DNA of 64,000 bases, from contig CAMCPL010000001.1 in assembly GCA_945876745.1 (NCBI GenBank), positions 248,001-312,000 on the forward strand, read 5' to 3'. The DNA is from an uncultured Clostridia bacterium. Lineage in GTDB: Bacteria > Bacillota > Clostridia > Oscillospirales > Acutalibacteraceae. Shown here piece after piece: positions 32,946-42,300 of the stretch; positions within the stretch are counted from its first letter, which is position 1; each line of letters starts with the position of its first letter. Made by a program: the position numbers and the translations under genes. The notes beneath the pieces are model-generated. The model was not told the DNA's origin. It searched no databases and saw nothing but the letters and a program-made list of their open reading frames with translations.

Positions 32946-34271
32946 ATGAAAAAAGGTAAAAAAATTATGATTACTGTTATATCAATAGTGCTTGTTATCG
33001 TATTAGGCTTTGGCATTGGAGTAGGCTCCTTATATGCCTTTGGTGATAAAACCATTATCGGTAAAACCGAGGTTAAGGAATTTACAACACAAAACGAAGG
33101 CTTCAAGGTCGGCGTTATTTCCGACACTCAACTTCCGCCTACCGAGGAAGCGCTGAAAAATGACGATAAATATGTAGAGCATTTAAGGAATGCTCTGATT
33201 GCAATGAAAAATAACGATGTAGATATGATTTTGTTTGCAGGCGATATAGGTGATTTGGGTACATATTTTGCGTTTGAGCTATATGAAAAAACGATTGATG
33301 AGGTTTACGGCGAGGACAGACCGATTATTCAAACTGTTATGGGTAACCATGATTTTTGGGGTAAAACCGCAACAAACCACATAAAGGCGTTTAAGCAGGT
33401 TATGGGTGAGTCGCCGTGGACGCATTATGTTGTAAACGGCTATCATTTTATCGGCGCATCGCCAAACTGCGGAATGATGAGGCGCGATTATGTTTTGACT
33501 TCAAGATGGCTTGAAAAGGAGCTTGAAAAAGCGTCGGCTCAATCACAGGGAAAGCCTATATTTGTAACAACTCACAGCCAACCAAAAGATACCTGCTACG
33601 GAAGTGACGAATGGGGCGACTCTTCGCTCAACGAGGTTTTGGAAAAATATCCTAACGTTGTTCTTTTCGGCGGACACAGTCATTATTCGGTACTTGACGA
33701 ACGCACAATTTGGCAGGGAGAGTATACGGTTATTCAAACTCAATCACTTTCGTATATCGAGCTTGAAACAGGCAAGGAAAACGGCACTGTACCGCCTAAT
33801 GCCGACAAAACTCCCATGGGTTATATAATGGACCTTACCGACAGCGAAATTCAAATTCACCGTGTTTTATTCGACGGCTCGGAAATGGGCATTGAGCAAA
33901 AAGCAGATATGCTTTGGAGCTTGCCGCTTCCTTACGAAAACAACGGCAAATATAGTTTTGAAAGCAGAAAAGCGAGCAACAAAGCACCTATTATAACCGA
34001 CACAACGGGTACGGCAAGTATTAACGGTGAAAATATCGAATTAACATTTACTGCCGGTGAGGATGACGACTTTGTTCATTCTTATGAGGTTGTTGTTGAC
34101 GACAAGGATAGCTTCCTGTTTTTCAGCGACTTCTATAACGGCTTGGAAAATATGAGCGATACAGTCACTCTTTCGCTTAAATCGGACGGAGAAAATCACA
34201 GCTATAAGATTTATTCCGTTGACAGCTGGGGCGAAAAAAGCGAAAACTTTGTTACAATAGGAGAGAACTGA
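32946..34271 (+). CDS. Membrane-anchored calcineurin-like metallophosphoesterase
   Basis: A 441-residue protein: N-terminal transmembrane helix (IMITVISIVLVIVLGFGIGV), then a metallophosphoesterase domain with VGVISDTQ, FAGDIGDLG, MGNHDFWG, FVTTHSQ and GGHSHYS in canonical order, then a ~110-residue beta-rich C-terminal domain (ASINGENIELTFTAGEDDD...). It should hydrolyse a phosphoester or phosphodiester outside the membrane. It is placed directly upstream of an alpha-galactosidase with one base between them, so they are cotranscribed. The natural substrate is unknown. Confidence 0.9.
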   Translation: MKKGKKIMITVISIVLVIVLGFGIGVGSLYAFGDKTIIGKTEVKEFTTQNEGFKVGVISDTQLPPTEEALKNDDKYVEHLRNALIAMKNNDVDMILFAGDIGDLGTYFAFELYEKTIDEVYGEDRPIIQTVMGNHDFWGKTATNHIKAFKQVMGESPWTHYVVNGYHFIGASPNCGMMRRDYVLTSRWLEKELEKASAQSQGKPIFVTTHSQPKDTCYGSDEWGDSSLNEVLEKYPNVVLFGGHSHYSVLDERTIWQGEYTVIQTQSLSYIELETGKENGTVPPNADKTPMGYIMDLTDSEIQIHRVLFDGSEMGIEQKADMLWSLPLPYENNGKYSFESRKASNKAPIITDTTGTASINGENIELTFTAGEDDDFVHSYEVVVDDKDSFLFFSDFYNGLENMSDTVTLSLKSDGENHSYKIYSVDSWGEKSENFVTIGEN

Positions 34272-34272
34272 A

Positions 34273-35925
34273 ATGAACACTTTGATTAGAATAGTATACG
34301 AGGTAAACGGTGAGATTTTTAAGGCTTCGAGCCTTGAAACAGAACATTTTATAATAAAAACACAAAATGACAATAACTCATTTTCGGCGCATATCAATGC
34401 TTTTGTTCCGCTTAAAATTAAGGATTTCAGCATAAAAACGCCTTATAAATATTCGGCGTCTGACAAAATTTTTGTCAACGGCTACCAAAGCTGGACTGAC
34501 AGCCTTGAATACTCGATTGATGAAAAAATGAGCGAGCAATCAAAGCTTACCGAATTTATGCTTATGAAAAGTCCGCTTAAATTAATCGGAATGAACAAAT
34601 CGGGCGACAATCTTTTTCATCAATTCCCAAGACAGCAGGGCGTTTTTTACGGCTGGTCTTACGGTTATGTGAGAAACGGCGACAGCGTAGATTTGTTTGC
34701 TTCCCTTGACGAGAGGTGCGGCTATACTCTTGTGACCTTTGATGTGAACGGCGGCTGTGTTACTTTCGGCAAGGAGCTTGAGGGCGTTACCTTTGAGGGT
34801 GAGAAAAAGCTCGCAGAATTTGTTAAGCTAAGCGGCGGATATGACGAGGTGTTCGACAAATATTTCGATATGCTCGGCGTAGAATGTCGTGAGAGCAAAA
34901 GAAGAAACGGCTATACAACCTGGTACAATTATTACGGCGGCGTTACTCAAAAGGACGTTGTGCGTGATTTGAACAGTATTTCGGAGATTGATGCGGAAAT
35001 TGACTGCTTCCAGATTGACGACGGTTATCAGACGAAGGTCGGCGACTGGCTCAGCACCGATAAAAAGAAGTTCCCCGACGGTATGAAAAGCATTGCCGAC
35101 AGTATTCATTCAAAGGGTATGACGGCAGGCTTGTGGCTTGCTCCGTTTGCGGCTGTGCCGTCCTCGCAGGTTTTCAAAAATCACAGGGACTGGTTTATTA
35201 AAGACGAAAACGGCAAACCGTACAAGACAGGTCATAACTGGGGCGGATTTTATTCGCTTGATATTTATAACGAGGGTGCAAGGGAATATATCAAGCACGT
35301 TTTTGATGTTGTGCTCAATGACTGGGGCTATGATTTGGTTAAGCTCGATTTCCTTTACGGTGCGTGCGTTTTGCCTATGCACAACAAGACAAGGGGCGAA
35401 ATTATGTGCGACGCTATGGATTTGCTTCGTGAATGCGTTGGCGACAAGTTGATTTTAGGTTGCGGAGTTCCGCTTATGCCTGCGTTCGGCAAGGTCGATT
35501 ATTGCCGTATCGGTTCGGATATTGCACTTGATTGGAGACATAAAAAGCATATGATGAGAGAGGATGTTTCAACCCCTCACGCAGTATGCAACGCAATTTT
35601 CCGCCGTCATCTTGATGGCAGAGCGTGGCTCAATGACCCCGATGTATTCCTTTTGAGAGATACTAATATAAAAACAACGCTTGAGCAAAGAAAGCTGCTT
35701 GCTAAACTCAATTCAATTTTTGGCAATTTGCTGTTTACTTCGGACGACGTTGCGCAGTACAACGGCGAGCAGCTGACGGCGCTTCTTGAAGCGTTCGATA
35801 AAAAGCAGTATACGGTAAGCCGTGCGGAATTTGTCGATAAAAATATTATGGAAATAGACTATTCGGAAAACGGCGAAGCGGCACATTTGAAATTTAACAC
35901 CGCAACAGGTGAAAGGTTAGACTGA
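34273..35925 (+). CDS. GH36-type alpha-galactosidase
   Basis: A 550-residue cytosolic glycoside hydrolase. The N-terminal beta domain contains VNGYQSWTDS. The catalytic barrel has FQIDDGYQTKVGDWL, the nucleophile in YDLVKLDFLYGA, LILGCGVPLMPAFG and the acid/base in RIGSDIALDW, characteristic of GH36/melibiase. It should release alpha-galactose from raffinose-type sugars or glycans. No signal peptide is seen, so the substrate must be imported. Downstream it overlaps the ATG of a GH38-like remnant by one base (TGATG). It looks intact within an otherwise decayed glycan cluster. Confidence 0.9.
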   Translation: MNTLIRIVYEVNGEIFKASSLETEHFIIKTQNDNNSFSAHINAFVPLKIKDFSIKTPYKYSASDKIFVNGYQSWTDSLEYSIDEKMSEQSKLTEFMLMKSPLKLIGMNKSGDNLFHQFPRQQGVFYGWSYGYVRNGDSVDLFASLDERCGYTLVTFDVNGGCVTFGKELEGVTFEGEKKLAEFVKLSGGYDEVFDKYFDMLGVECRESKRRNGYTTWYNYYGGVTQKDVVRDLNSISEIDAEIDCFQIDDGYQTKVGDWLSTDKKKFPDGMKSIADSIHSKGMTAGLWLAPFAAVPSSQVFKNHRDWFIKDENGKPYKTGHNWGGFYSLDIYNEGAREYIKHVFDVVLNDWGYDLVKLDFLYGACVLPMHNKTRGEIMCDAMDLLRECVGDKLILGCGVPLMPAFGKVDYCRIGSDIALDWRHKKHMMREDVSTPHAVCNAIFRRHLDGRAWLNDPDVFLLRDTNIKTTLEQRKLLAKLNSIFGNLLFTSDDVAQYNGEQLTALLEAFDKKQYTVSRAEFVDKNIMEIDYSENGEAAHLKFNTATGERLD

Positions 35926-36134
35926 TGAAAAAGGTTATCGTTGTATCGAAAACACATTTGGATTTAGGCTTTACCGACTATGCCGAAAATATAAGACAAA
36001 AGTATATAAACAAGTTTATTCCCGAAGCAGCTGACCTTGCAAACGAGGTTAATACACAAAGCAAAAAATCATTTATTTGGACAACAGGCTCGTTTCCTGT
36101 GAGATTAAAAATATCGGCGGTGAACAATGCGTAA
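35925..36134 (+). pseudogene. N-terminal remnant of a GH38/DUF5054-like gene
   Basis: The first ~57 codons (KKVIVVSKTHLDLGFTDYAE, INKFIPEAADLANEVN, FIWTTGSF) match the N terminus of GH38-like/DUF5054 enzymes, in which the THLD motif binds metal. Just after WTTGSF the similarity ends and the frame runs into foreign sequence (VRLKISAVNNA) and a stop. The body of the enzyme is missing. The start overlaps the alpha-galactosidase stop (TGATG), so the intact ancestor was part of the same operon. Confidence 0.72.
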
Positions 36135-36500
36135 GCACCGTATATGATTTTGTCACAAGGAGCATTGTTGTTCTTGCGAGGGCGCAGGTTAACTATTTCT
36201 TTGAGAAAACGGGCAAAATGAGAATTGCAGTATCGCTCAAAAAGGTATTTCCTCTCACTGACCAGCTTCCTCGTTTCGGCGTTTAACTTTAATGCTAATC
36301 ACTTCACAATCGGTCAGCTTAAAAAAGCAAAGCATATCGAGGATTTGCCCGATACCGCAACAACCTTTGCCGCTGTTGACGGCTTTGTAAGAGGCACCGG
36401 TTCGGGAAGCTGCGGACCTATTCCGTCAAAGGAGTATCAAATAAAATTCGGCTACCTTTCACCGCTTGAATATTCATTCGAGGTTGAGCCGATTAAATAA
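36101..36500 (+). pseudogene. C-terminal remnants of a GH2 beta-galactosidase
   Basis: Two frames carry adjacent pieces of the LacZ small domain. One ends with MRIAVSLKKVFPLTDQLPRFGV (split here: AVSLKKVFPLTDQ, LPRFGV), matching the internal LPRFG region. After a frame change at about 36286 the other continues FNFNANHFTIGQLKKAKH, GFVRGTGSGSCGP and YSFEVEPIK, matching the extreme C terminus. Roughly a hundred residues that normally separate them are absent. The sequence is therefore a doubly deleted gene fused behind the GH38-like remnant. Confidence 0.75.
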
Positions 36501-36520
36501 GTATATAATTTGATTTTATA

Positions 36521-36557
36521 ATAAATGTTGGGCGGGAACTCCAACATTTATTTTTTG
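36521..36557 (+). terminator. Terminator of the decayed glycan operon
   Basis: ATAAATGTTGG pairs with CCAACATTTAT over a nine-base loop, followed by TTTTT. It lies just after the beta-galactosidase remnant, so it is probably the original operon end. Confidence 0.88.
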
Positions 36558-36584
36558 CATAAAAAATTTTAAGACAGGAAAAAC

Positions 36585-36775
36585 CGTTTCTGTGTGTTTA
36601 TAAATGTTTTTTAGATTATTTTCATCTAAAAAGCATTTCAAATCCTCGCTGAACTGCTCAATGGTAAACGGCGCAGAGCCTCTCGGAGAGTTGCCGTGAT
36701 CCCGTGTGTCGAGCGCAAGGACACGATAGTATTTTGAAAAAATTTCAAAAAAAATAAAAAAATTTGCAAAATCCT
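36585..36775 (-). pseudogene. Alpha/beta-hydrolase fragment
   Basis: Translated on the minus strand, this stretch reads FSKYYRVLALDTRDHGNS, PRGSAPFTIEQFSEDL, KCFLDENNLKNIYK. It matches the region of alpha/beta-hydrolases around the oxyanion-side DTRGHGKS motif. The upstream part and the nucleophile elbow are missing and no start codon with a ribosome site is present. It is a remnant, sitting in the ~400-base leader of the sigma factor gene. Confidence 0.65.
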
Positions 36776-36897
36776 GTAAGGTTTTGGGCGAGTTATGGTA
36801 CTATATAGTAGAGACAGCTCAAAATCAACCGTGATTTTGAAGTCTTACACCGTTGTTATTTTATTAAACAACGAATGGAAAGGGGGTGTGATGCTCG

Positions 36898-37422
36898 GTG
36901 GATAAAAAACAAAATAATGCCAAAGAGGTGTTCAAGCAGGCGTTTGACAGGTATTATTCAGGTGTTTACAGATTTTGTCTGTCGCGTTTACCTAACGACA
37001 GCGCTTCTGCCGAGGATTGCACCCAAGAAGCTTTTGTAGTCCTCTATAAAAAGTATTGCGACGGTGAGAAGATAGAAAACACATATGCTTTTCTTCTTCA
37101 AACCGCGCGATACTATATTCTTAAACAACTTCGTCAGCTTGAAAAACAGCAGGGCGTAGTTAATATAAACGAAGTAATACATATTCCGTCTCAAAGCGAG
37201 GATATAGATGACAGATTGACCTTTGAGCAGTATTCAAGAGAAATCAGCGCCGCCTTGAGCGACCGAGAAGCCGAAACCTTTAAGTTCAGATACATAGACG
37301 AGCTGACGGCGGACGCCATCGCAGATATTCAAAACAGGAATGTCGCGGCGGTATATACGGAGCTTAGCCGTATAAGACAAAAATTAAGAAAAATATTCCC
37401 AAGGGATTATTTCAGCTCGTAA
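36898..37422 (+). CDS. ECF-type RNA polymerase sigma factor
   Basis: A 174-residue sigma factor with region 2 (FDRYYSGVYRFCLSRL, AEDCTQEAFVVLYKKY, AFLLQTARYYILKQLRQ) and region 4 (LSDREAETFKFRYIDELTADAIADI, TELSRIRQKLRKIF), and no region 1 or 3, as in extracytoplasmic-function sigmas. The start is GTG after GGGGGTG. It lies 25 bases upstream of a single-pass membrane protein that looks like its anti-sigma partner, and is probably cotranscribed with the giant LRR gene. Region 4 is somewhat divergent (NRNVAAVYTELSRI). Self-regulation is likely but its promoter is not recognisable. Confidence 0.88.
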   Translation: MDKKQNNAKEVFKQAFDRYYSGVYRFCLSRLPNDSASAEDCTQEAFVVLYKKYCDGEKIENTYAFLLQTARYYILKQLRQLEKQQGVVNINEVIHIPSQSEDIDDRLTFEQYSREISAALSDREAETFKFRYIDELTADAIADIQNRNVAAVYTELSRIRQKLRKIFPRDYFSS

Positions 37423-37447
37423 CCCTTTTATTTTTCGGAAAGGAAAG

Positions 37448-39379
37448 ATGATGACGAATATCAGACTTGACTGTCGTGTAATGTCAAATATTAAAAATGA
37501 AAATTTAATATCGCTTCTCAATGCCGTAATCGACAGAGAGCTTGACAAGGATGTAAGTCAAGTTAACACATCACTTGTTGAGGAATGTATAGATTTGGTA
37601 TTGAAGCTCGAACAAGAGGAAAACAGCGATTTTCGCGCGTTTGTTCCGCTTATTACGAGTGATGAATTTCTAAAAAGAATTGCGCCTGAAAATAAGGGTT
37701 GGTTCAAGGGGCTCAACGTTTTTGCACGTGCGGCGGTTGTTGCGGCAATTGTTGCAACAGGTACTTTGACGGTAAATGCAACGATAAGGGCAATAACCGA
37801 CTACGATATTTTGGGCGAGTTAAATAAAAGAATTGTTTCAATTTTCAGCAATGATAAATACGAAAGGCTTGAGGATAATACCTATGTTCAAAGCGAGAAC
37901 GAGGATTTTGAGCAGGTAAGCGAAAGCTCCGACGAGCCTTTGGAAAACGAAAATAAAGCCGTAAATAAAAATGCAGGCTCAACACAAGTGTCTAATAATA
38001 CGTCGCTTGAGGAAAAAACAGAAAGCGGCGTAATTAAAGACTTCGGTAATCATCCGAACAAGGTCGTTATTCCGAGCGTGCCGTTAGGCGTTGAGCTACC
38101 GCAGGAGGGCGGTAAAACGCTTGTAGGCGTTTATCTGGACAGCAGCAATATGAAAACGAATTATATATACGGTGAGACGTTTTCGTATGACGGACTTGAG
38201 CTTTACCGCGTATATAGTGACGGCAGTCGCAGGGCGCTCGATTATTCAAGCTGTGACAGGACGGCGGATATTGATACTTCCAAAACAGGGGATTACGTTG
38301 TAAAGCTCGTTTATCTCAATACGGTTGTTGAGATTGATGTGACCGTCAGACCGAACGAGGAAACGAGGTACAGCGCTGTTTGCACGAATGGCAAGTACGA
38401 TTATCTCTTGACAGACGAGGGCGCATACATTACGGCGTACAGCGGCAACGAGGATAATATCGTGCTTGACAGCGTGGATAATAAGCCCGTTTTGTCGATT
38501 GAAAACGGCGTGTTTGAGGGCAGGAATATAAAATCCTTTTCGTCTTCGAGCCTGAAAAAGGTCGGAGTAGGAGCATTTGCAAATTGCACGAAGCTCAAGA
38601 CGGTTAATATTCCGTCGGTAAGCGTTGTCGAGAGCAGGGCGTTCGAGAAGACAGCCGTTGAAAAAATGACGCTTTCAAGCAATACGAAGGCAATCGGCGA
38701 CTACGCATTTAACGGCTGTGAGGCGTTGAAGAAGATTGACCTCGGCGGCAATGTCGAAAAGATAGGTCGCCTTGCGTTCAACGAGTGTTATTTGCTTGAG
38801 GATGTATACGGCTCGCAGAATATCAAGCGAGTGGGGGATTTCGCATTCTATGACGACAGCGAAATGACTGTTGACAGCAGTCTTGATAAGCTTTGCTACG
38901 TCGGTGATTATGCGTTTGCATATTGCAACACCGTTGTTATCAACGATATAGACCATATGGAGCATATCGGCGACGGCGCATTTATGATGTGCTACAACAT
39001 CATAAGCGTTCATATAACATCGAACATCAAGAGCGTTTCGTATTCTGCGTTCAAGGGCGCAAGAATAAAGGAGCTTACCGTTGACTACGGCGTTGAGAGA
39101 ATAGAGGATTACGCTTTTATGAGCACGATGATTACTACTCTGAAGCTACCCGATTCTGTGAAATATATCGGCGACTACGCATTTTATACAAGTAGGCTTA
39201 CGTCTGTTTCGGGCGCAGAACATGCCGAAGAAATAGGAACGCTCGCATTTTATCCGAGCAAGCGGCTCGTGATGTATGTTCTTTATCCGTCGGCAATGCT
39301 CGATTACGCAAAGCAAAACAATATCGAATATGTCGCTCACGACGAGCGCGGCGCAATTGTTCTGCCCGACCTTGAATAA
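37448..39379 (+). CDS. Membrane anti-sigma-like protein with Ig-like and LRR ectodomain
   Basis: A 643-residue protein. Residues 1-90 are cytosolic, helical and charged (LISLLNAVIDRELDKDVS, VEECIDLVLKLEQEE), about the size of an anti-sigma domain. A single transmembrane helix follows at ~92-110 (FARAAVVAAIVATGTLTV). Outside lie an acidic linker, a bacterial Ig-like segment (residues ~220-300) and BspA-type leucine-rich repeats (LR_5) from ~360 to the end, built on IGDYAFNGCEALKKIDL-like units. The last ~30 residues resemble the caps of the giant protein downstream. Position behind an ECF sigma gene suggests a transmembrane sigma regulator, analogous to RsgI-type receptors; this is inference. 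Confidence 0.8.
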   Translation: MMTNIRLDCRVMSNIKNENLISLLNAVIDRELDKDVSQVNTSLVEECIDLVLKLEQEENSDFRAFVPLITSDEFLKRIAPENKGWFKGLNVFARAAVVAAIVATGTLTVNATIRAITDYDILGELNKRIVSIFSNDKYERLEDNTYVQSENEDFEQVSESSDEPLENENKAVNKNAGSTQVSNNTSLEEKTESGVIKDFGNHPNKVVIPSVPLGVELPQEGGKTLVGVYLDSSNMKTNYIYGETFSYDGLELYRVYSDGSRRALDYSSCDRTADIDTSKTGDYVVKLVYLNTVVEIDVTVRPNEETRYSAVCTNGKYDYLLTDEGAYITAYSGNEDNIVLDSVDNKPVLSIENGVFEGRNIKSFSSSSLKKVGVGAFANCTKLKTVNIPSVSVVESRAFEKTAVEKMTLSSNTKAIGDYAFNGCEALKKIDLGGNVEKIGRLAFNECYLLEDVYGSQNIKRVGDFAFYDDSEMTVDSSLDKLCYVGDYAFAYCNTVVINDIDHMEHIGDGAFMMCYNIISVHITSNIKSVSYSAFKGARIKELTVDYGVERIEDYAFMSTMITTLKLPDSVKYIGDYAFYTSRLTSVSGAEHAEEIGTLAFYPSKRLVMYVLYPSAMLDYAKQNNIEYVAHDERGAIVLPDLE

Positions 39380-39395
39380 CGAAAGGAGAAAAGCA

Positions 39396-42300
39396 ATGAA
39401 AAAGGCATTGAAATATATAAATAAAGCAGTAAGCGTTTTGCTCTGCGTAATTCTCGTAACATCCTGTATTCCGATAACGACGCTTGCGTCTTCATTCCCG
39501 CACCAAACGGCAAATATATCCGCATCGGGCGAAAATGAAAACTGCGTTTGGAATTACGACAGCGAAACGAAAACACTCTATCTTGACGCAAAGACTATCA
39601 AGGGCTATAATTCGTCGAACGGTTCTCATCCGTATTTGCCGGCTTATACCGTTCAAAGCAGCGGCAGTATTCTTTATTGCTACACAGGGTTTGAGCATTT
39701 GGTTTTCGGCAAAAATGTTGAAGAGATTGTCGATATCGAGTGTACGAGAGGATATTACCCAAGCCTGAAAACCATTGAGTTTGAGGAAGGCTCGGCGCTG
39801 AAATTTGTCGGCGACTATACATTTTCGGAATCCTCGGTTGAAAGCGTTACGCTTCCGAGCGGCGTTGAGGAGATAGGCTATTCCGCCTTTGCAAGCACCG
39901 AAATCAGAGAGATTACAATACCTGCTTCGGTAAAGAAGCTCAACGATTTTGCGTTTAGCAGTCATAAACTTGAGAGCATCGTCTTTGAGCCGAGAGATAC
40001 TATGATTGAGTATCACTATGCTCCGTTTGCCGAAACCGCAATTACCTCGTTCGATTTTAACGAGTGCTATTTTGACGGCGACACCGTTCCCGAGCAGTTC
40101 TTTACAGGCTGCGGAAATCTTACAAGCGTTACGCTTACGGACAAGATTACGAAGGTCGGTCCGTTTGCATTTAATAGCTGCTACTCGCTTGAGAGCTTCG
40201 ATTTCGGTAATATCGTGTCTATCGGCATCAATGCATTTGAAAATACGGGACTTACGAGCGTTGAGGCAGAAAAGGTGACGGAGCTCGGCGATGGTGCATT
40301 TATGGATTGTACGCTTCTTTCGAGTGTTACTATTCCGAACTGTACATATATTTCATCTGACGCATTTTATAACTGTTCGTTGCTTGACGGCTTCGATTTC
40401 AGCAATGTTGAGTATGTCTGTGATTCTGCATTTGAAGACACTTCGATATCGCAGGTTAGTAGCGAAACAATTTTGGAGCTTGGCTGGGGCGCATTTCGAG
40501 GATGTACAAATCTCGTAAGCGTTGATGTGCCGAATTGTACATATATCGGCGATTATGCGTTTATAAGTTGTCATAGTCTTGAAAGCGTTAACATTCCTAA
40601 AATTACCGTTATAAATGACAATACATTTTCAAATACATATAAGCTGACCGAATTTGATTTCGGCAATATTACAAGTATCGGAAGATATGCATTCAAAAAC
40701 GGTGGAATTGAGTCTTTTAATGCTCCTAATGTAACTTCGATAGGTTATCAGGCATTTTATAATGCAACATCGCTTAAAGAGGTTACTTTCGGAGATAAGC
40801 TGACAACTATTGGAACCGGAGCATTTATAAATTGTTCGGATACCGAGTTTTCCGCAATTCCCGACAGCGTAACGTCGGTGGGCGAATGGGCGTTCCAAAA
40901 CAGCGGTATAAGACAAGTACATATGAAAGCCGGCACAAGCTACGGCAAAGGTGTGTTCAGTAACTGTACAAGGCTGACGAGTGCAACAATGGATGAACTC
41001 GTGACATTTATCCCCGACAATACATTTGACGGTTGCACCTCGCTTAAAGAGGTTATCGTTTATCCGTATGTTTCAACTGTCGGAGCGGAAGCGTTTGCAA
41101 ACTGTACCTCGCTTGAAAGAGTTGTGTTTACAAAATTCTATTTCAGCGCAGGCGCAAGAATGTTCAAAAATTCAAATCCCGTTTTGTACGGTGCAAACGG
41201 CTCAACCGCCTATAAATATGCACGCAGTAACGACCTTGAGTTTAAGGCAAAGGGAAGCGGCGACTTGAGTGACGAGCTTGAAGCACTCATTCAGGAAGAG
41301 GACGAAAAGGGCACAAGCTCAGGTACATGGAAAAACGGCACATGGGAGTACAACTACGACAAGACCGTGCTTTATATCAACGGCACAGGCGAGCTTGTCA
41401 GCAGTAATGTTAAAAACAGCGACGGCACTTCGGCTACGAGCTTTGCCGTTGTCTTGGGCAAGAGCGACTCTCAAAAGGTCGACGTCGTTATCGGCGAGGG
41501 TATTACCTCGATTTCATCGTCGTCGAATATAGGCAATTCTAAGCAAATCGGAACTCTCTCACTTCCCGATTCGCTGACCTCGATAGGTCAAAACACATTT
41601 TATAACGCAAAGATTGACACGGTTGAATTTGGCTCAGGGCTTACAATGATTGACGAAAAGGCGTTTTACGGCTGTCAACTCAAGCAGGCTTATTTCCCCG
41701 GCGATTCGGCGCTTGAATATATCGGTGCATTCGCATTTTACGATAACAGATTTGAGGATTTCAATTTCCCGAAGAGTGTAACGCATTTCGGTGCTTCGTC
41801 GCTTTACGGTGCAAAGTATACTGAGATTGACCTTACAGGATTTTCACCCGATACATTTTTCGGCAGTCAGTTGTTTAGATATTGCCCGATAACAAAAGTT
41901 GATTTCGGCAATGTCAAAACGCTTGGCGCATATATGTTTGCAAATACGAACATTGAAAGCGTTGAGATACCGTCTACTGTTGAACGGCTTGAGGTTTGTG
42001 CGTTTGCTAATTGCAACAGTCTTAAAACAGTTGTTTTGCCGGATAGCATTAGTGCGATACCGGATAACTGTTTTTACGGTTGCAAGGTGCTTGATAGCAT
42101 TAACCTTGATAATATTGTCGAGGTCGGCGTTAATGCGTTTGCATATTGCAGTGCGATTGTAAATGTCAGTCTGCCTAATATGATGAGAATGGGCAAAGGC
42201 GCATTTTTTAATTGTAATTATCTGCAATCTGCTTCAATGCCGAAAATGACATACTTATCTGAAAACGCATTTAGAGATTGTACAAGACTTGAGGGCGTTA

